Source: Lachnospiraceae bacterium C10
GTDB lineage: Bacteria; Bacillota; Clostridia; Lachnospirales; Lachnospiraceae
Direction: 5' to 3'
DNA: 64,000 bases
Assembly (NCBI GenBank): GCA_900100095.1
Contig: FMTN01000015.1
Location: 45,886-109,885, forward strand
Shown here: positions 27,582-37,410 of the stretch, piece after piece
How the letters are laid out: every line of letters begins with the position of its first letter
Numbering within the stretch: position 1 is the first letter of the stretch
The notes under the pieces: generated by a model
Database searches by the model: none
What the model was told of the DNA's origin: nothing
Seen by the model: the letters and a program-made list of their open reading frames with translations, nothing else
Position numbers and translations under genes: made by a program

Positions 27582-30500
27582 ATGGCGTGTAACTACAATG
27601 TTCACTACGAAGTAGCAGCTACCATCTTTATGGGGCTGCTACTCATTTATATGCATTTACAGTATAACGTAAAGGTGAAGATCAACCGGGAATTCCGGGC
27701 TCTTGCGATTCTGATGCTGTTTGCGGATCTTCTGGATATTATAACCGCATTTGCCATTGATAATGGATCGAAGATTCCGGATGGATGGAATCTTTTTTTG
27801 ACAGAGGTTTATTTTGCGTCGAATATGCTGGTGGGGACGCAGTTTGTCCGATATGCGATCACTCTGTCAGGCCTTAAGAAATCAAAGTCGAAGGTGATGA
27901 TAGCAACCTGGATCGGCCTGGGAATTTATATACTGGCGCTGGTTTTAAATCCTTTCTTTGGATTTTTATGCAGCTTCCGGGATGGTGTCTATCTGCATGG
28001 ACCGGTTTATCCGGTCATCTATATCTGGCCTTATATCTTTGTATTGATTTCAACCGGAGTGGCCCTTGTTCATGCTCCGAAACTGCAGCAGACAGGGCGA
28101 AAGCTTCTGATGATTTTCTATATGGGATTTTCTGTTGCGGGAGCCTTTCTGCAGTATATGGTTTTTCCGAAAACCCTGTTGGCTCTTTTTTCTGTCTCCC
28201 TTGGTATGGTCTTCATCATGTTTCTTCTGGAGACGCCGGATTACGAGAAGCTGACAGAGACATTAAAGGAGCTGGAACAATCCAAGGAAAAGGCTCAGGA
28301 GGCAACACAGGCGGCGCAGGCGGCGAACCGTGCCAAGTCCACCTTCCTGTCTCATATGTCCCATGAACTTCGGACACCGTTGAATGCGGTCATGGGCTAT
28401 AACGATATGATCCGTGAAGAGACAAAGGAAAGCAATATTGCAGAATATGCCTATCATATCCGCTCAGCAGGCCGGAATCTTGTTGCGATTATAAGCAATA
28501 TTACGGATTTTATCGAACTGGAGGATGCGACGATTTCCCTTGCGGACAGCGTCTATCAGACCCGGTCTTTCATCTCGGATATTATAACAACACTATATTA
28601 TTATAATGAAGAGAAGAAGCTGGAGCTTCATCTGTCGGTGGATCCGAATATTCCACGGGAATTAAAAGGTGATTCGGTGCGCCTGATGCAGGTGGCAAGC
28701 AATCTTTTGTCCAATGCGGTGAAATATACGGAAAAGGGCTATATTGAGTTGTCCATTCGCTGGGAGGCCGGAAGTTTTGTCTTCCATCTGAAGGATACCG
28801 GTATCGGAATGAAGGATGAGGATGTGGAGAGGCTGACAGAGGCGTTCAAACGTTTCGATGAAAAACGCAACAGCAACCGTTCCGGCCTTGGCCTTGGTCT
28901 TTCCATTGTAACAAGGCTTTTGGAAATGATGGGCTCCGAATTAAAGATTACGAGTATTTACGGTCTTGGGTCCGAATTCTATTTTTCTCTGAAGCAGCAG
29001 GTCGTTGACCATCGACCGATCGGTGATATTCGAACCGATTGGTCGCCGGTGGGAGACGGAGCGGAACGCACGATGGAAGAAGATGGTCAAGAAGAAGGAG
29101 ATTACAGTGGAAGACGCCTTCTGGTTGTGGATGATAACTGCATGAATCTTCTTCTGATGCAAAAGCTTCTGTCTGATACGAATATGATTATTGATACGGC
29201 GGAGAATGGTGAGATTGCCTTAAAGAAGATCCGTTCCCATTGTTACGACATTATTTTTATGGATCACATGATGCCGGTGATGGACGGAATGGAAACGATG
29301 CTGACGATCTGCAGCGAGGGACTGTGTCCGAATACTCCGGTGATTGCCTTAACGGCCAATGCGGTTTCGGATGTGCGAAAGGAATACCTTTCCAGCGGAT
29401 TTTCCGATTATCTGCTTAAGCCGGTTTCCAAGCAGGAATTATTATCCTGCATTTCCAAGTATCTGACGAAGACGAAGGCGATAGAAGAAAGTGAGCCGGA
29501 GACTGTTGTTGAGGAGGCAGAAGGCGGCAATGGCCTGATGGAGGAGCTTAACGATGTGGTCAACACAGAGGTCGGCCTGACCTACTGTGCCGGCAGTCCG
29601 GAATTCTATCAGGAGATTATACAGAGCTATCTTGAGAATGACAAGAGAGCAGAACTTGACCGTGCATATGAGGCAAAGGACTGGGACAGCTACAGGATTC
29701 ATGCACACAGCCTGAAGAGTACCTCTCTTACGATCGGAGCAGAAAAGCTCTCCGAGGAGGCAAAGGGACTTGAGTTTGCTGTTAAGGAGGATCGCCTTGA
29801 CTATATTCCGCTGCATCACCGGGATGTTATGGATATGTACAGCGAGCTGCTTGAAAAGCTGGAACATATAGTAAGCGGTGAGAAGGCAGTTGAAGCAGAC
29901 AGCGGAGCAGCGGAGTCGGAAGATACGGCACATATTATGGTGATTGATGATGATCCGGTCTCTTTGAACGTGGCGCGTAAGATGCTTGAGGATGAGTATC
30001 GTATTACGACCATTGAATCGGTGCATACAGCCATTGACTTCCTGGAGCAGGCCAAGCATAACGAGCTTCCGGCTCTTGTCCTTCTGGATATTCGAATGCC
30101 GGAGATGAACGGATTTGAGGTGCTCCACTGGATGCTTGGTCGAGAGAAGCTTTCTGAGATTCCTGTCATTTTCCTGACAGGAGATGAGGATCGTGACAGT
30201 GAGATCCGCGGCTTTAAAGAGGGTGCGATGGACTTCATCCGTAAGCCTTTCGTTGTGGATATCATGAAGCAGAGGATCGAACGGATTCTTCAGCTTAAGA
30301 CCCTGCAGAAGAATCTCCAGCGGGAGGTTAAAAAGCAGACTGCTGTGGCAGAAGAGAAGCAGCAGGCTTTTGAGAGACTGACAACACAGACGATGGAGGC
30401 TCTGGCAAAGGCGGTTGATGCGAAGGATCATTATACAAACGGTCATTCACAGCGTGTGGCAAAATATTCAAGAGAGATCGCCCGTCGCCTTGGCAAATCA

Positions 30501-30956
30501 CAGGATGATATTGATAAGATCTACTATGCCGGCCTGATGCATGATTTGGGTAAGATCGGAATTCCGGATGAAATCATTCATAAGGATACCGGATTGAGTG
30601 ATGAGGAATACGAGAGAATCAAAGAGCATCCGACCATCGGAGCGAATATTCTTAAAAATATCACGGAGATCCCGGATATTGCTCTCGGTGCACACTGGCA
30701 TCATGAGAGAATTGACGGAAGCGGTTATCCGGATGGGTTAAAGGGAAATGAAATACCGGAGGCGGCAAGGATCATTGGAGTGGCGGATGCCTACGATGCG
30801 ATGACAAGTAAGAGAAGCTACCGTGATCCTCTTCCTCAGGAGGTGGTTCGTCGGCAGATCCTCGAAGGCAAAGGAACACAGTTCGAGCCTGCTTTTGCAG
30901 ATGTAATGCTGCAGATGATCGATGAGGATAAGGATTACCATATGAAGCAGGAGTAA
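27582..30956 (+). CDS. Complete phosphorelay plus HD-GYP phosphodiesterase in one membrane protein
   Basis: 1124 residues; start ATG 27582 with GTGGGGG as ribosome site. In order: seven-segment membrane domain (1-220, same family as 3693 and 5111), HisKA with H261 (HMSHELRTPL), HATPase (NLLSNAVKYT, DTGIGM, GLGLGLSIV), receiver 1 with D561 (FMDHMMPVMDG), HPt with H709 (HSLKSTS), receiver 2 with D836 (LLDIRMPEMNG), a coiled coil, and an intact HD-GYP domain (HDLGKIGIPD, HHERIDGSGYPDGL). Phosphate could pass His-Asp-His-Asp inside the chain to switch hydrolysis of cyclic-di-GMP. Kinase and regulator-with-HD-GYP parts are usually separate proteins. Confidence 0.93.
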   Translation: MACNYNVHYEVAATIFMGLLLIYMHLQYNVKVKINREFRALAILMLFADLLDIITAFAIDNGSKIPDGWNLFLTEVYFASNMLVGTQFVRYAITLSGLKKSKSKVMIATWIGLGIYILALVLNPFFGFLCSFRDGVYLHGPVYPVIYIWPYIFVLISTGVALVHAPKLQQTGRKLLMIFYMGFSVAGAFLQYMVFPKTLLALFSVSLGMVFIMFLLETPDYEKLTETLKELEQSKEKAQEATQAAQAANRAKSTFLSHMSHELRTPLNAVMGYNDMIREETKESNIAEYAYHIRSAGRNLVAIISNITDFIELEDATISLADSVYQTRSFISDIITTLYYYNEEKKLELHLSVDPNIPRELKGDSVRLMQVASNLLSNAVKYTEKGYIELSIRWEAGSFVFHLKDTGIGMKDEDVERLTEAFKRFDEKRNSNRSGLGLGLSIVTRLLEMMGSELKITSIYGLGSEFYFSLKQQVVDHRPIGDIRTDWSPVGDGAERTMEEDGQEEGDYSGRRLLVVDDNCMNLLLMQKLLSDTNMIIDTAENGEIALKKIRSHCYDIIFMDHMMPVMDGMETMLTICSEGLCPNTPVIALTANAVSDVRKEYLSSGFSDYLLKPVSKQELLSCISKYLTKTKAIEESEPETVVEEAEGGNGLMEELNDVVNTEVGLTYCAGSPEFYQEIIQSYLENDKRAELDRAYEAKDWDSYRIHAHSLKSTSLTIGAEKLSEEAKGLEFAVKEDRLDYIPLHHRDVMDMYSELLEKLEHIVSGEKAVEADSGAAESEDTAHIMVIDDDPVSLNVARKMLEDEYRITTIESVHTAIDFLEQAKHNELPALVLLDIRMPEMNGFEVLHWMLGREKLSEIPVIFLTGDEDRDSEIRGFKEGAMDFIRKPFVVDIMKQRIERILQLKTLQKNLQREVKKQTAVAEEKQQAFERLTTQTMEALAKAVDAKDHYTNGHSQRVAKYSREIARRLGKSQDDIDKIYYAGLMHDLGKIGIPDEIIHKDTGLSDEEYERIKEHPTIGANILKNITEIPDIALGAHWHHERIDGSGYPDGLKGNEIPEAARIIGVADAYDAMTSKRSYRDPLPQEVVRRQILEGKGTQFEPAFADVMLQMIDEDKDYHMKQE

Positions 30957-30972
30957 GACAGAAAGGTATGCG

Positions 30973-31977
30973 ATGAAGGAAGAATATATTGCAAGGGATG
31001 ACCGGTATGAGGGCGTGACCTACCGCCGTGCGGGAAGAAGCGGATTGTTGCTGCCGCCCCTTTCCCTCGGGTTCTGGCATAACTTTGGTACGGTGGGAAC
31101 ACTTGAGAATATGCGTCAGATGATGCGTACAGCCTTTGATCACGGGATCACCTCCTTTGATTTGGCTAACAATTACGGACCTCCATACGGAGAGGCAGAG
31201 AAGAACTGCGGCAGGATTCTTGCCATGGACTTTGCGCCCTACCGGGATGAGCTGATCATAACAAGCAAGGCCGGATATGATATGTGGCCGGGCCCTTATG
31301 GGAACTGGGGCAGCCGTAAATACCTGATAGCAAGTGCCGATCAGTCACTGAAGCGTCTGGGGCTGGATTACGTGGATATTTTTTATCATCACAGACCGGA
31401 CCCGAATACACCGCTGGAGGAGACCATGGATGCCCTGCTTCAGATTGTGCAAAGCGGTAAGGCCATCTACGCCGGAATCTCCAATTACAATAAGGAGCAG
31501 ACGCAGGCGGCGGTTAAATATGCGAAGAAGATTCATCTGCCACTGGTGGTCAATCAGAAGCGCATGTCTCTTCTGGATCAGAAGACCAGAAGGGAAGGAA
31601 CCGTGGAATTTTGCAGGAAGAACGGTCCGGGGCTTGTGATCTTCTCACCTCTAGCCCAGGGACTTTTGACCGGCAAATACCTAAAGGGTGTTCCGGAGGA
31701 CAGCCGGGTGGCAAGAGACAGTCGTTATCTTCACAGAGATGATCTGACGGAGGAGAAGCGTTGTGTCATAACGGCTTTGGCGCAGGTGGCAAAGGAGAGA
31801 GGACAGACCTTAACGGAAATGTCACTGGCGTTTTTACTTCATGAGCCGGCAGTTTCATCTGTTATCATCGGAGCCTCATCACCTTCGCAGATCACAGAGA
31901 ATTTAAAAGCCCTGGAGAATACGGATTTTTCAGAAGAAGAACTGAATAAGATTTATGAGATTACCAAGGGATACTGA
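30973..31977 (+). CDS. Aldo/keto reductase, YghZ type
   Basis: 334 residues with the catalytic Tyr in NNYGPPYG, Lys in TSKAGY and His in FYHHRPD, all in normal positions. The segment GYDMWPGPYGNWGSRKY is characteristic of the YghZ (L-glyceraldehyde-3-phosphate reductase) branch, which detoxifies aldehydes with NADPH. AGAAAGG precedes the ATG. It follows the HD-GYP gene by 16 bases but has no evident functional link with it. Confidence 0.9.
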   Translation: MKEEYIARDDRYEGVTYRRAGRSGLLLPPLSLGFWHNFGTVGTLENMRQMMRTAFDHGITSFDLANNYGPPYGEAEKNCGRILAMDFAPYRDELIITSKAGYDMWPGPYGNWGSRKYLIASADQSLKRLGLDYVDIFYHHRPDPNTPLEETMDALLQIVQSGKAIYAGISNYNKEQTQAAVKYAKKIHLPLVVNQKRMSLLDQKTRREGTVEFCRKNGPGLVIFSPLAQGLLTGKYLKGVPEDSRVARDSRYLHRDDLTEEKRCVITALAQVAKERGQTLTEMSLAFLLHEPAVSSVIIGASSPSQITENLKALENTDFSEEELNKIYEITKGY

Positions 31978-32036
31978 TATGGCAAAGATGCCCCCTCCTG
32001 TGGTAAGATGTTCTCCGGAGAAAAGGAGAAAGACTT

Positions 32037-32561
32037 ATGAACAGGAAAAATAACATTGTATTGATTGGTATGCCGGGGGTGGGGAAAAGCACCCTGGGTG
32101 TGATCCTTGCCAAGGAACTGGGATACGGTTTTACAGACGCAGATCTTCTGATCCAGCAGCAGACGGGAAAGCTTCTGAAGGATATCATTGAAGAAGAGGG
32201 TGTCGACGGATTTATTCGGGTAGAAGAAGAGGTGAATGCCTCCATTGAAAGCGTACACTGTATCATTGCCACAGGAGGCAGTGTTGTCTATGGGAAAAAG
32301 GCCATGGAACACCTGAAGGAGATCGGAACCGTTGTCTACATTCAGGTGGGACTGGATGTCCTAAAGGAGCGTCTTGGTAATATGAAGAACCGGGGCGTGG
32401 TCTTAAGAGAAGGACAGACACTTGAAAGCCTTTACGAAGAGCGAAGTGTGCTGTATGAACAGTATGCGGACGTTGTAGTGGATGAAACGGGGCGTGGTCC
32501 GGAAGAGACATTGGAAGAGCTGCTTTTGCAGCTGCAAAGGTACGCACAAAGAATGCAATAA
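32037..32561 (+). CDS. aroK: Shikimate kinase
   Basis: 174 residues: P-loop GMPGVGKST near residue 11, the shikimate-binding Asp in TDADLLI, Arg in FIRVEEE, the GG pair in ATGGSVV, and the lid/adenine region (RGVVLREG). It phosphorylates shikimate in the chorismate pathway. AAAAGGAG precedes the ATG. No other aro genes are nearby; a terminator follows. Confidence 0.92.
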   Translation: MNRKNNIVLIGMPGVGKSTLGVILAKELGYGFTDADLLIQQQTGKLLKDIIEEEGVDGFIRVEEEVNASIESVHCIIATGGSVVYGKKAMEHLKEIGTVVYIQVGLDVLKERLGNMKNRGVVLREGQTLESLYEERSVLYEQYADVVVDETGRGPEETLEELLLQLQRYAQRMQ

Positions 32562-32566
32562 CAGGG

Positions 32567-32597
32567 AAAAGCAGGAGCAATCCTGCTTTTTTCTTTT
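32567..32597 (+). terminator. Intrinsic terminator after the shikimate kinase gene
   Basis: AAAAGCAGGA, loop GCAA, TCCTGCTTTT and a further TTCTTTT, beginning six bases after the stop codon. Confidence 0.92.
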
Positions 32598-32626
32598 ACC
32601 GGCTTTTTTTACCGGGCTTTTTTCTC

Positions 32627-32656
32627 TTGCGGCATAATGCAGTAATTCGATATAAT
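32627..32656 (+). promoter_or_regulatory. Promoter of the thrH gene
   Basis: TTGCGG, an 18-base spacer and a perfect TATAAT, 48 bases before the start codon. Confidence 0.7.
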
Positions 32657-32703
32657 AATAAAGTGGAAAAGTAAAAGATAAAGACTGAAAATGGAGGTAA
32701 ACT

Positions 32704-33309
32704 ATGAACATTGTCTGTTTGGATATGGAAGGCGTATTGGTTCCGGAAATCTGGATCGCATTTGCCAGGGAGACTGGAATCCCGGAGTTGGAGCGAACCA
32801 CAAGAGACGAGCCGGATTACGATAAGCTGATGAAGTACCGCCTGGACATTCTGCGTGAGCATGGACTGGGATTAAAAGAGGTACAGGCAGTCATCGAGAA
32901 GATCGATCCAATGGAAGGCGCGAAGGAATTTTTGGATGAACTTCGCAGTCTGACACAGGTGATCATCCTGTCGGATACCTTTGAGCAGTTTGCAACACCA
33001 TTGATGCAAAAGCTTGGATGGCCGACGATTTTCTGCAATACGCTGGAAGTATCAGAAGACGGTGTTATTACGGGATATAGAATGAGAGTCTCTGATTCAA
33101 AGAAGACAACCGTTAAGGCACTACAATCCATTGGATACGATACCATTGCCAGTGGAGATAGTTATAATGATCTTGGGATGATTCAGGCAAGCAAAGCAGG
33201 ATTTTTATTTAAGAGTACAGCTAAGATCAAAGAGGATTATCCGCACATCCCAGCATACGAAACGTATGATGAACTTCTTAATGCGATTAAGGCGAGTCTG
33301 AATGGATGA
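32704..33309 (+). CDS. thrH: ThrH-type phosphoserine phosphatase / homoserine phosphotransferase
   Basis: 201 residues of the HAD superfamily. The nucleophile Asp lies in CLDMEGVLVPE, the Thr/Ser of motif II in ILSDTFEQF, and motif IV in GDSYNDLGM. The EGVLVPEIWIAFA segment is diagnostic of ThrH, which removes phosphate from phosphoserine and can pass it to homoserine. AGGAGG-like GGAGG precedes the ATG. The chemoreceptor gene begins 28 bases after the stop, so the two may be co-transcribed. Confidence 0.9.
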   Translation: MNIVCLDMEGVLVPEIWIAFARETGIPELERTTRDEPDYDKLMKYRLDILREHGLGLKEVQAVIEKIDPMEGAKEFLDELRSLTQVIILSDTFEQFATPLMQKLGWPTIFCNTLEVSEDGVITGYRMRVSDSKKTTVKALQSIGYDTIASGDSYNDLGMIQASKAGFLFKSTAKIKEDYPHIPAYETYDELLNAIKASLNG

Positions 33310-33337
33310 TTTTCTTTGAAAGAAGGAAGGTAGAAGT

Positions 33338-35347
33338 ATGGCAAAGGACGGCGACAAGAAAAAAAGAGAAAGGAAAAGGGGACAGCGAACGATTCGCGGC
33401 AAGGTATTAATGCTTACCATGCCGGTTGTAGTTGCGACCATCGTGATCCTGGTTGGACTGTCATCGGAACTGTCAAAGTCAAGATTGGAGAAGAAGGCAA
33501 TTGCACAGTTACAGTCTTCGATTACCAATCAGGGGGACAACATTGAATCCTGGATGAACACGAATCTGGAATTCTTTGCAACAGCGAAAAAAACCATCGA
33601 AGCTGCAAATGCGAAGGACGATGAACTCCAGAGAATGCTGGACAACTATTACGGATTCAATAAGTATTCACCGAACGGAGTATATATTGCAGGGGAAGAC
33701 GGGACCATCAAGAAGGCGACCCAGGCAACACTTTCAGCAGGGGATGTGAAGACCAGCCAATGGTACAAGGAAGGTCTGACCCGTATCAATATGGACTACG
33801 GTTCTGTCTATAAGAATCAGGATGGAGCGTATGTTGTCTCCGCATCCGGTATCTTAAATGACGGTTCCGATGATATCAAGGTCATTTCTGCAGATGTGGA
33901 TCTGAACCAGATCAGTATCATCGTCAACTCCGGCGTTAAGATGGATGGAGCAAGCTCCATACTGGTCGATACAGCAGACGGAACCATTCTTTCTTCACCG
34001 AATTCCTCCATGGTTGGAGCGAATATTGACAAGCAGGAGGGAGACCTTCTGCAGGGAATTGCCAAAGTTGTAAAGGAAAGAAAATTCCGGGACGGTGAGG
34101 TTGCCCGCCATATGGTTTCCTATCGTTCCATCGCAGGAACCGACTGGGAACTGATCTCTTATGCACCGGAAAGCCTGATTATGGCAGAGGTAAATTCGCT
34201 TGGAAGAATTCTGATTCTTGTCGGTGTTATTGCTGTTATTCTTCTGATTGTTGTGATCTCTGTTCTGGTGACACGGATCTTCAGACCGTTAAATGACATC
34301 ACAAAGGATATCATTGCCATGTCATCCGGTGACTTTACCATTGAAGTCAAGAACCGGAGTAATGATGAGATCGGTGTAATGAGCGGCAAGGTGGCAGAAT
34401 TCGTGGAGAGCATGCGAGGAATGCTTTCCAGCATCAATCGTGAATCCGATAAGTTAAAAGGTCAGTCGGATAATTCCAATCATGTTTCCAAGAGCATGTA
34501 CACAGCTTCCAGATCACAGTCTGAGGCTATGGAAGGCCTGAACAACACTGTGGATCAGCTTGCCGTTGCGGTTAACGAAATTGCAGAGAACGCAACAACA
34601 CTTGCCCAGGTCGTTGCAGATACAAGAGAGAACTCAGACCGTGCGGATGAGAGCATGAAGGAGACGGTTCAGATCACCCAACAGGGTCGTGACGATATGC
34701 AGGAACTTGGCACGGCAATGGATCAGATTAAGTCCGCCAATGCACAGCTTGTTTCTTCCATTAATCAGGTGGGTGAAGCATCAGAGGAGATTACCAAGAT
34801 TGTTGGTATGATTTCTGAGATTGCAGACGAGACCAACCTTCTGTCCCTGAATGCCTCCATTGAGGCTGCGAGAGCAGGAGAGGCCGGAAGAGGCTTTGCG
34901 GTTGTTGCATCTGAAATCGGTAACCTTGCAAATAATTCCGCTCAGTCTGCTAGTGATATCAATCAGCTGATTCAGCAGGTACGGGGACTTATCGAAAATG
35001 TAGTGGAACAGGCAGAGGCTTCTGCCAAGAGTATCGATATGAACAGCGAACTGATTCATACCGCGGTTTCCAACTTCGATCAGATTTACGAGAATATCAA
35101 GAAGTCAAATGATGAACTGACATCCGTTGTGCGTAATATTCAGAAGGTTGAGGATGTTGCGACCAATGTTGCTGCTATCTCAGAAGAGCAGGCAGCCAGC
35201 ACAGATGAAATTCTTCAGACCTCAAAAGATATGGTGGAGCATGCAAACGATATTACAAGAAGCAGTCAGGACGTGGCAGACAACTCCCACGAACTGGCAG
35301 ATACATCCGAGTCGCTTGCATCTTATGTATCCAGATTCCGTATTTAA
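33338..35347 (+). CDS. Methyl-accepting chemotaxis protein with Cache sensor domain
   Basis: 669 residues: basic cytoplasmic lead, membrane segment 29-48, extracytoplasmic double-Cache sensor (50-285), second membrane segment 288-313, HAMP, and a signalling domain with the hairpin tip [19 protein letters not shown] near residue 500. It is a close paralogue of the protein at base 1. AGAAGGAAGG precedes the ATG. The next gene encodes a sugar-binding lipoprotein without transporter genes, a possible ligand presenter for this receptor. A short copy of the dispersed ACTCAGTCGG repeat overlaps the stop codon. Confidence 0.95.
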   Translation: MAKDGDKKKRERKRGQRTIRGKVLMLTMPVVVATIVILVGLSSELSKSRLEKKAIAQLQSSITNQGDNIESWMNTNLEFFATAKKTIEAANAKDDELQRMLDNYYGFNKYSPNGVYIAGEDGTIKKATQATLSAGDVKTSQWYKEGLTRINMDYGSVYKNQDGAYVVSASGILNDGSDDIKVISADVDLNQISIIVNSGVKMDGASSILVDTADGTILSSPNSSMVGANIDKQEGDLLQGIAKVVKERKFRDGEVARHMVSYRSIAGTDWELISYAPESLIMAEVNSLGRILILVGVIAVILLIVVISVLVTRIFRPLNDITKDIIAMSSGDFTIEVKNRSNDEIGVMSGKVAEFVESMRGMLSSINRESDKLKGQSDNSNHVSKSMYTASRSQSEAMEGLNNTVDQLAVAVNEIAENATTLAQVVADTRENSDRADESMKETVQITQQGRDDMQELGTAMDQIKSANAQLVSSINQVGEASEEITKIVGMISEIADETNLLSLNASIEAARAGEAGRGFAVVASEIGNLANNSAQSASDINQLIQQVRGLIENVVEQAEASAKSIDMNSELIHTAVSNFDQIYENIKKSNDELTSVVRNIQKVEDVATNVAAISEEQAASTDEILQTSKDMVEHANDITRSSQDVADNSHELADTSESLASYVSRFRI

Positions 35348-35376
35348 CTCAGTCGGAGTACAAGCTCCGAGCGAGT
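35347..35376. repeat. Short copy of the dispersed ACTCAGTCGG hairpin repeat
   Basis: A 30-base imperfect palindrome: ACTCAGTCGGAG, TACAAG, CTCCGAGCGAGT. The left part equals the left end of the longer copies at 62208 and 63906; the right part equals the right end (GCGAGTCTT) of the 62208 copy, so this looks like an internally deleted copy. It starts on the last base of the chemoreceptor stop codon and has no U-run, so it is not a normal terminator. Confidence 0.75.
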
Positions 35377-35407
35377 CTTGACTAAGGTTATGAAGGAGGC
35401 AATATCT

Positions 35408-36397
35408 ATGAAGAATACTATATATAAGCGCGTTATGTCTTTGGCATGCGCATCGTTTCTTACCGTTGGAATGCTGGCAGGATGCGGCAAGTCAGGTTCT
35501 GCAGCAGGCAATTCCGGAAAGGTGTTGATTGCGTACACCGATACGGAAGATGCCTTCCGTGCGGCATTGGCGGATGGATTGACATCTGGGGCGAAGGAAC
35601 TTGGCATTGATGTGGCAATGGAGCAGACCGGTGACTCTGTGGAGAAGCAGATCGCTCTGATTGAAAAGGCGTCACAGGAAGGCTACGCTGGCGTTGTGTG
35701 CCGTGCAGCCGATGCAGCAACAGCGCATCAGATCGAACTGGCTGCAGGCGATATGCCAGTCGTATTTGTGAATGCACAGCCGGCAGATGATCAGCTCAAG
35801 GGCGACCGTTACATTTATGTAGGTTCCCCGGAGGAGGATGCAGGAAGATACGAAGGAGAATACGTATATAATAAGCTCGGCAAGCCGGCAGAGATGAATC
35901 TTGTGATCTTGAAGGGTGAGAAGGGACATTCCGCTACGGTTGCAAGAACTTCTGCAGCAAAGAATTACATCAAATCCCAGGGTTGCAAAGTGAATGTAAC
36001 CTTCAGTGATTTCGCAAACTGGACACCGGAGGGTGCCTACGAGATGATGGACATGGTGAAGAAGGTTGGAGCAAGCTACGACGCAGTCATCTGCAACAAT
36101 GATTCCATGGCCATTGGTGTCATCAACTGGATGAAGGATAACGGGGTAGACCCGAAGCAGGTTCCGGTATGCGGTGTGGATGCGACAGCTGACGGATGTC
36201 AGTCCATCAAGGATGGACAGATGCAGTTTACCTGCCAGCAGGATGCCAAGGGACAGGCGAAGGCAGCACTTGAAGCAATTGAGGCACTGTCTTCCGGTAA
36301 GAATCTTTCCGGTGTCAAAGGTGCGACAAAGGATGGAAAATATGTCTGGGTACCGTTTAATAAGGTTGACGCATCGAATGTAGGCAATTTTATGTAA
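35408..36397 (+). CDS. Sugar-type substrate-binding lipoprotein
   Basis: 329 residues. An N-terminal signal ends in the lipobox LAGC (Cys about residue 26), followed by a periplasmic-binding-protein fold of the ribose/galactose type (Peripla_BP_4), with hinge-like segments NNDSMAIGV and GVDATADG. AAGGAGG at 35393 fixes the start at 35408. No permease or ATPase genes adjoin it; the neighbours are a chemoreceptor and, after a terminator, a YitT protein. It is either an orphan part of a distant ABC transporter or a ligand presenter for the chemoreceptor. Confidence 0.88.
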   Translation: MKNTIYKRVMSLACASFLTVGMLAGCGKSGSAAGNSGKVLIAYTDTEDAFRAALADGLTSGAKELGIDVAMEQTGDSVEKQIALIEKASQEGYAGVVCRAADAATAHQIELAAGDMPVVFVNAQPADDQLKGDRYIYVGSPEEDAGRYEGEYVYNKLGKPAEMNLVILKGEKGHSATVARTSAAKNYIKSQGCKVNVTFSDFANWTPEGAYEMMDMVKKVGASYDAVICNNDSMAIGVINWMKDNGVDPKQVPVCGVDATADGCQSIKDGQMQFTCQQDAKGQAKAALEAIEALSSGKNLSGVKGATKDGKYVWVPFNKVDASNVGNFM

Positions 36398-36433
36398 TCG
36401 GGACTGGCAATTACATACAGAAAAGTGTATGAT

Positions 36434-36473
36434 AATGCCTTGGTTGTATTTATTGCAACCAAGGCATTTTTTG
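36434..36473 (+). terminator. Intrinsic terminator after the binding-protein gene
   Basis: Arms AATGCCTTGGTTG and CAACCAAGGCATT form a perfect 13-bp stem followed by TTTT. Confidence 0.92.
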
Positions 36474-36499
36474 ATGCAGAAAAAGAAGAGTAATATACA
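36471..36499 (+). promoter_or_regulatory. Probable promoter of the YitT gene
   Basis: TTGATG, a 17-base spacer and TATACA, 26 bases before the start codon and directly after the preceding terminator. Confidence 0.5.
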
Positions 36500-36525
36500 T
36501 CAATATACATACAAGGGAGTGTGCA

Positions 36526-37410
36526 ATGTCAAAGTATCTGTCAAAGAAACGTATGAAGAGGTATCTGTGGGATCTGTTTATTATTTTCGTTGGAAGTACC
36601 ATTGTATCCTTTGCGGTAAAATATATTTTTGACCCGGCGGGGCTGATCACCGGAGGGGTATCCGGTCTTGCCATTATCGTCCGGTTCCTGTCACAGAATT
36701 ACGGACCGGTGACCATACCGCTCTGGCTTTCCAACCTGGTGATCAATGTACCGATTTTCTTGTTTGCCTGGAAGATGGACGGGTTCAAGCGGATCATTCG
36801 GACCGGTGTCGGCTTTTTGATCATGACGGTGGAACTGGCGGTGTTCCCGGATTATAATCTGATTCCGAACAATCTCCTTCTGACGTCTGTATACGGCGGT
36901 ATTCTTTTCGGTGTGGGAACCGGACTGATGCTACTGGCAAGGGCGACAACCGGAGGAACGGATATGCTGGGCAATACCCTGCAGCATTTCTTCCGTCATA
37001 TACCGGTGGGAACCATGATTGAGATTCTCGATGGAAGTATCGTTGTGGTGGGAGCCTTTGTCTTTAACATCGAGCACACTCTGTACGCTATTATCTCCGT
37101 CTATGTAATGGGCAAACTGATTGATAAGGTGGTTGACCGTGGTAAGAAGGCGAAGATCGCCCTGATCATTTCAGGAGCATCGGCAGAGATCGCCAGCGAT
37201 ATTATGGTAAATCTTAACAGAGGAGTTACCAGTCTGGACGGAAAAGGTGTATACTCAGGACAGGGCCGCACGGTGCTTGTATGTGTATGCACGAAGAAGG
37301 ATATTCCTGAGATGAAGGATATTGTGAAAGAGCATGATAAGAAGGCCTTTTTCATTGTAGGAAATGTAAGTGAAGCAATGGGAGAGGGCTTTGTGGAGCA
37401 CTGGTCATAA
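36526..37410 (+). CDS. YitT-family membrane protein
   Basis: 294 residues: five to six membrane segments in the first 205 residues, with the family motifs DPAGLITGGVSGLA and ATTGGTDMLG, then a cytoplasmic DUF2179 domain (about 210-290). The family is widespread in Firmicutes and its transport role is not established. GGGAG precedes the ATG. The stop codon lies inside the loop of its own terminator. Confidence 0.93.
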   Translation: MSKYLSKKRMKRYLWDLFIIFVGSTIVSFAVKYIFDPAGLITGGVSGLAIIVRFLSQNYGPVTIPLWLSNLVINVPIFLFAWKMDGFKRIIRTGVGFLIMTVELAVFPDYNLIPNNLLLTSVYGGILFGVGTGLMLLARATTGGTDMLGNTLQHFFRHIPVGTMIEILDGSIVVVGAFVFNIEHTLYAIISVYVMGKLIDKVVDRGKKAKIALIISGASAEIASDIMVNLNRGVTSLDGKGVYSGQGRTVLVCVCTKKDIPEMKDIVKEHDKKAFFIVGNVSEAMGEGFVEHWS

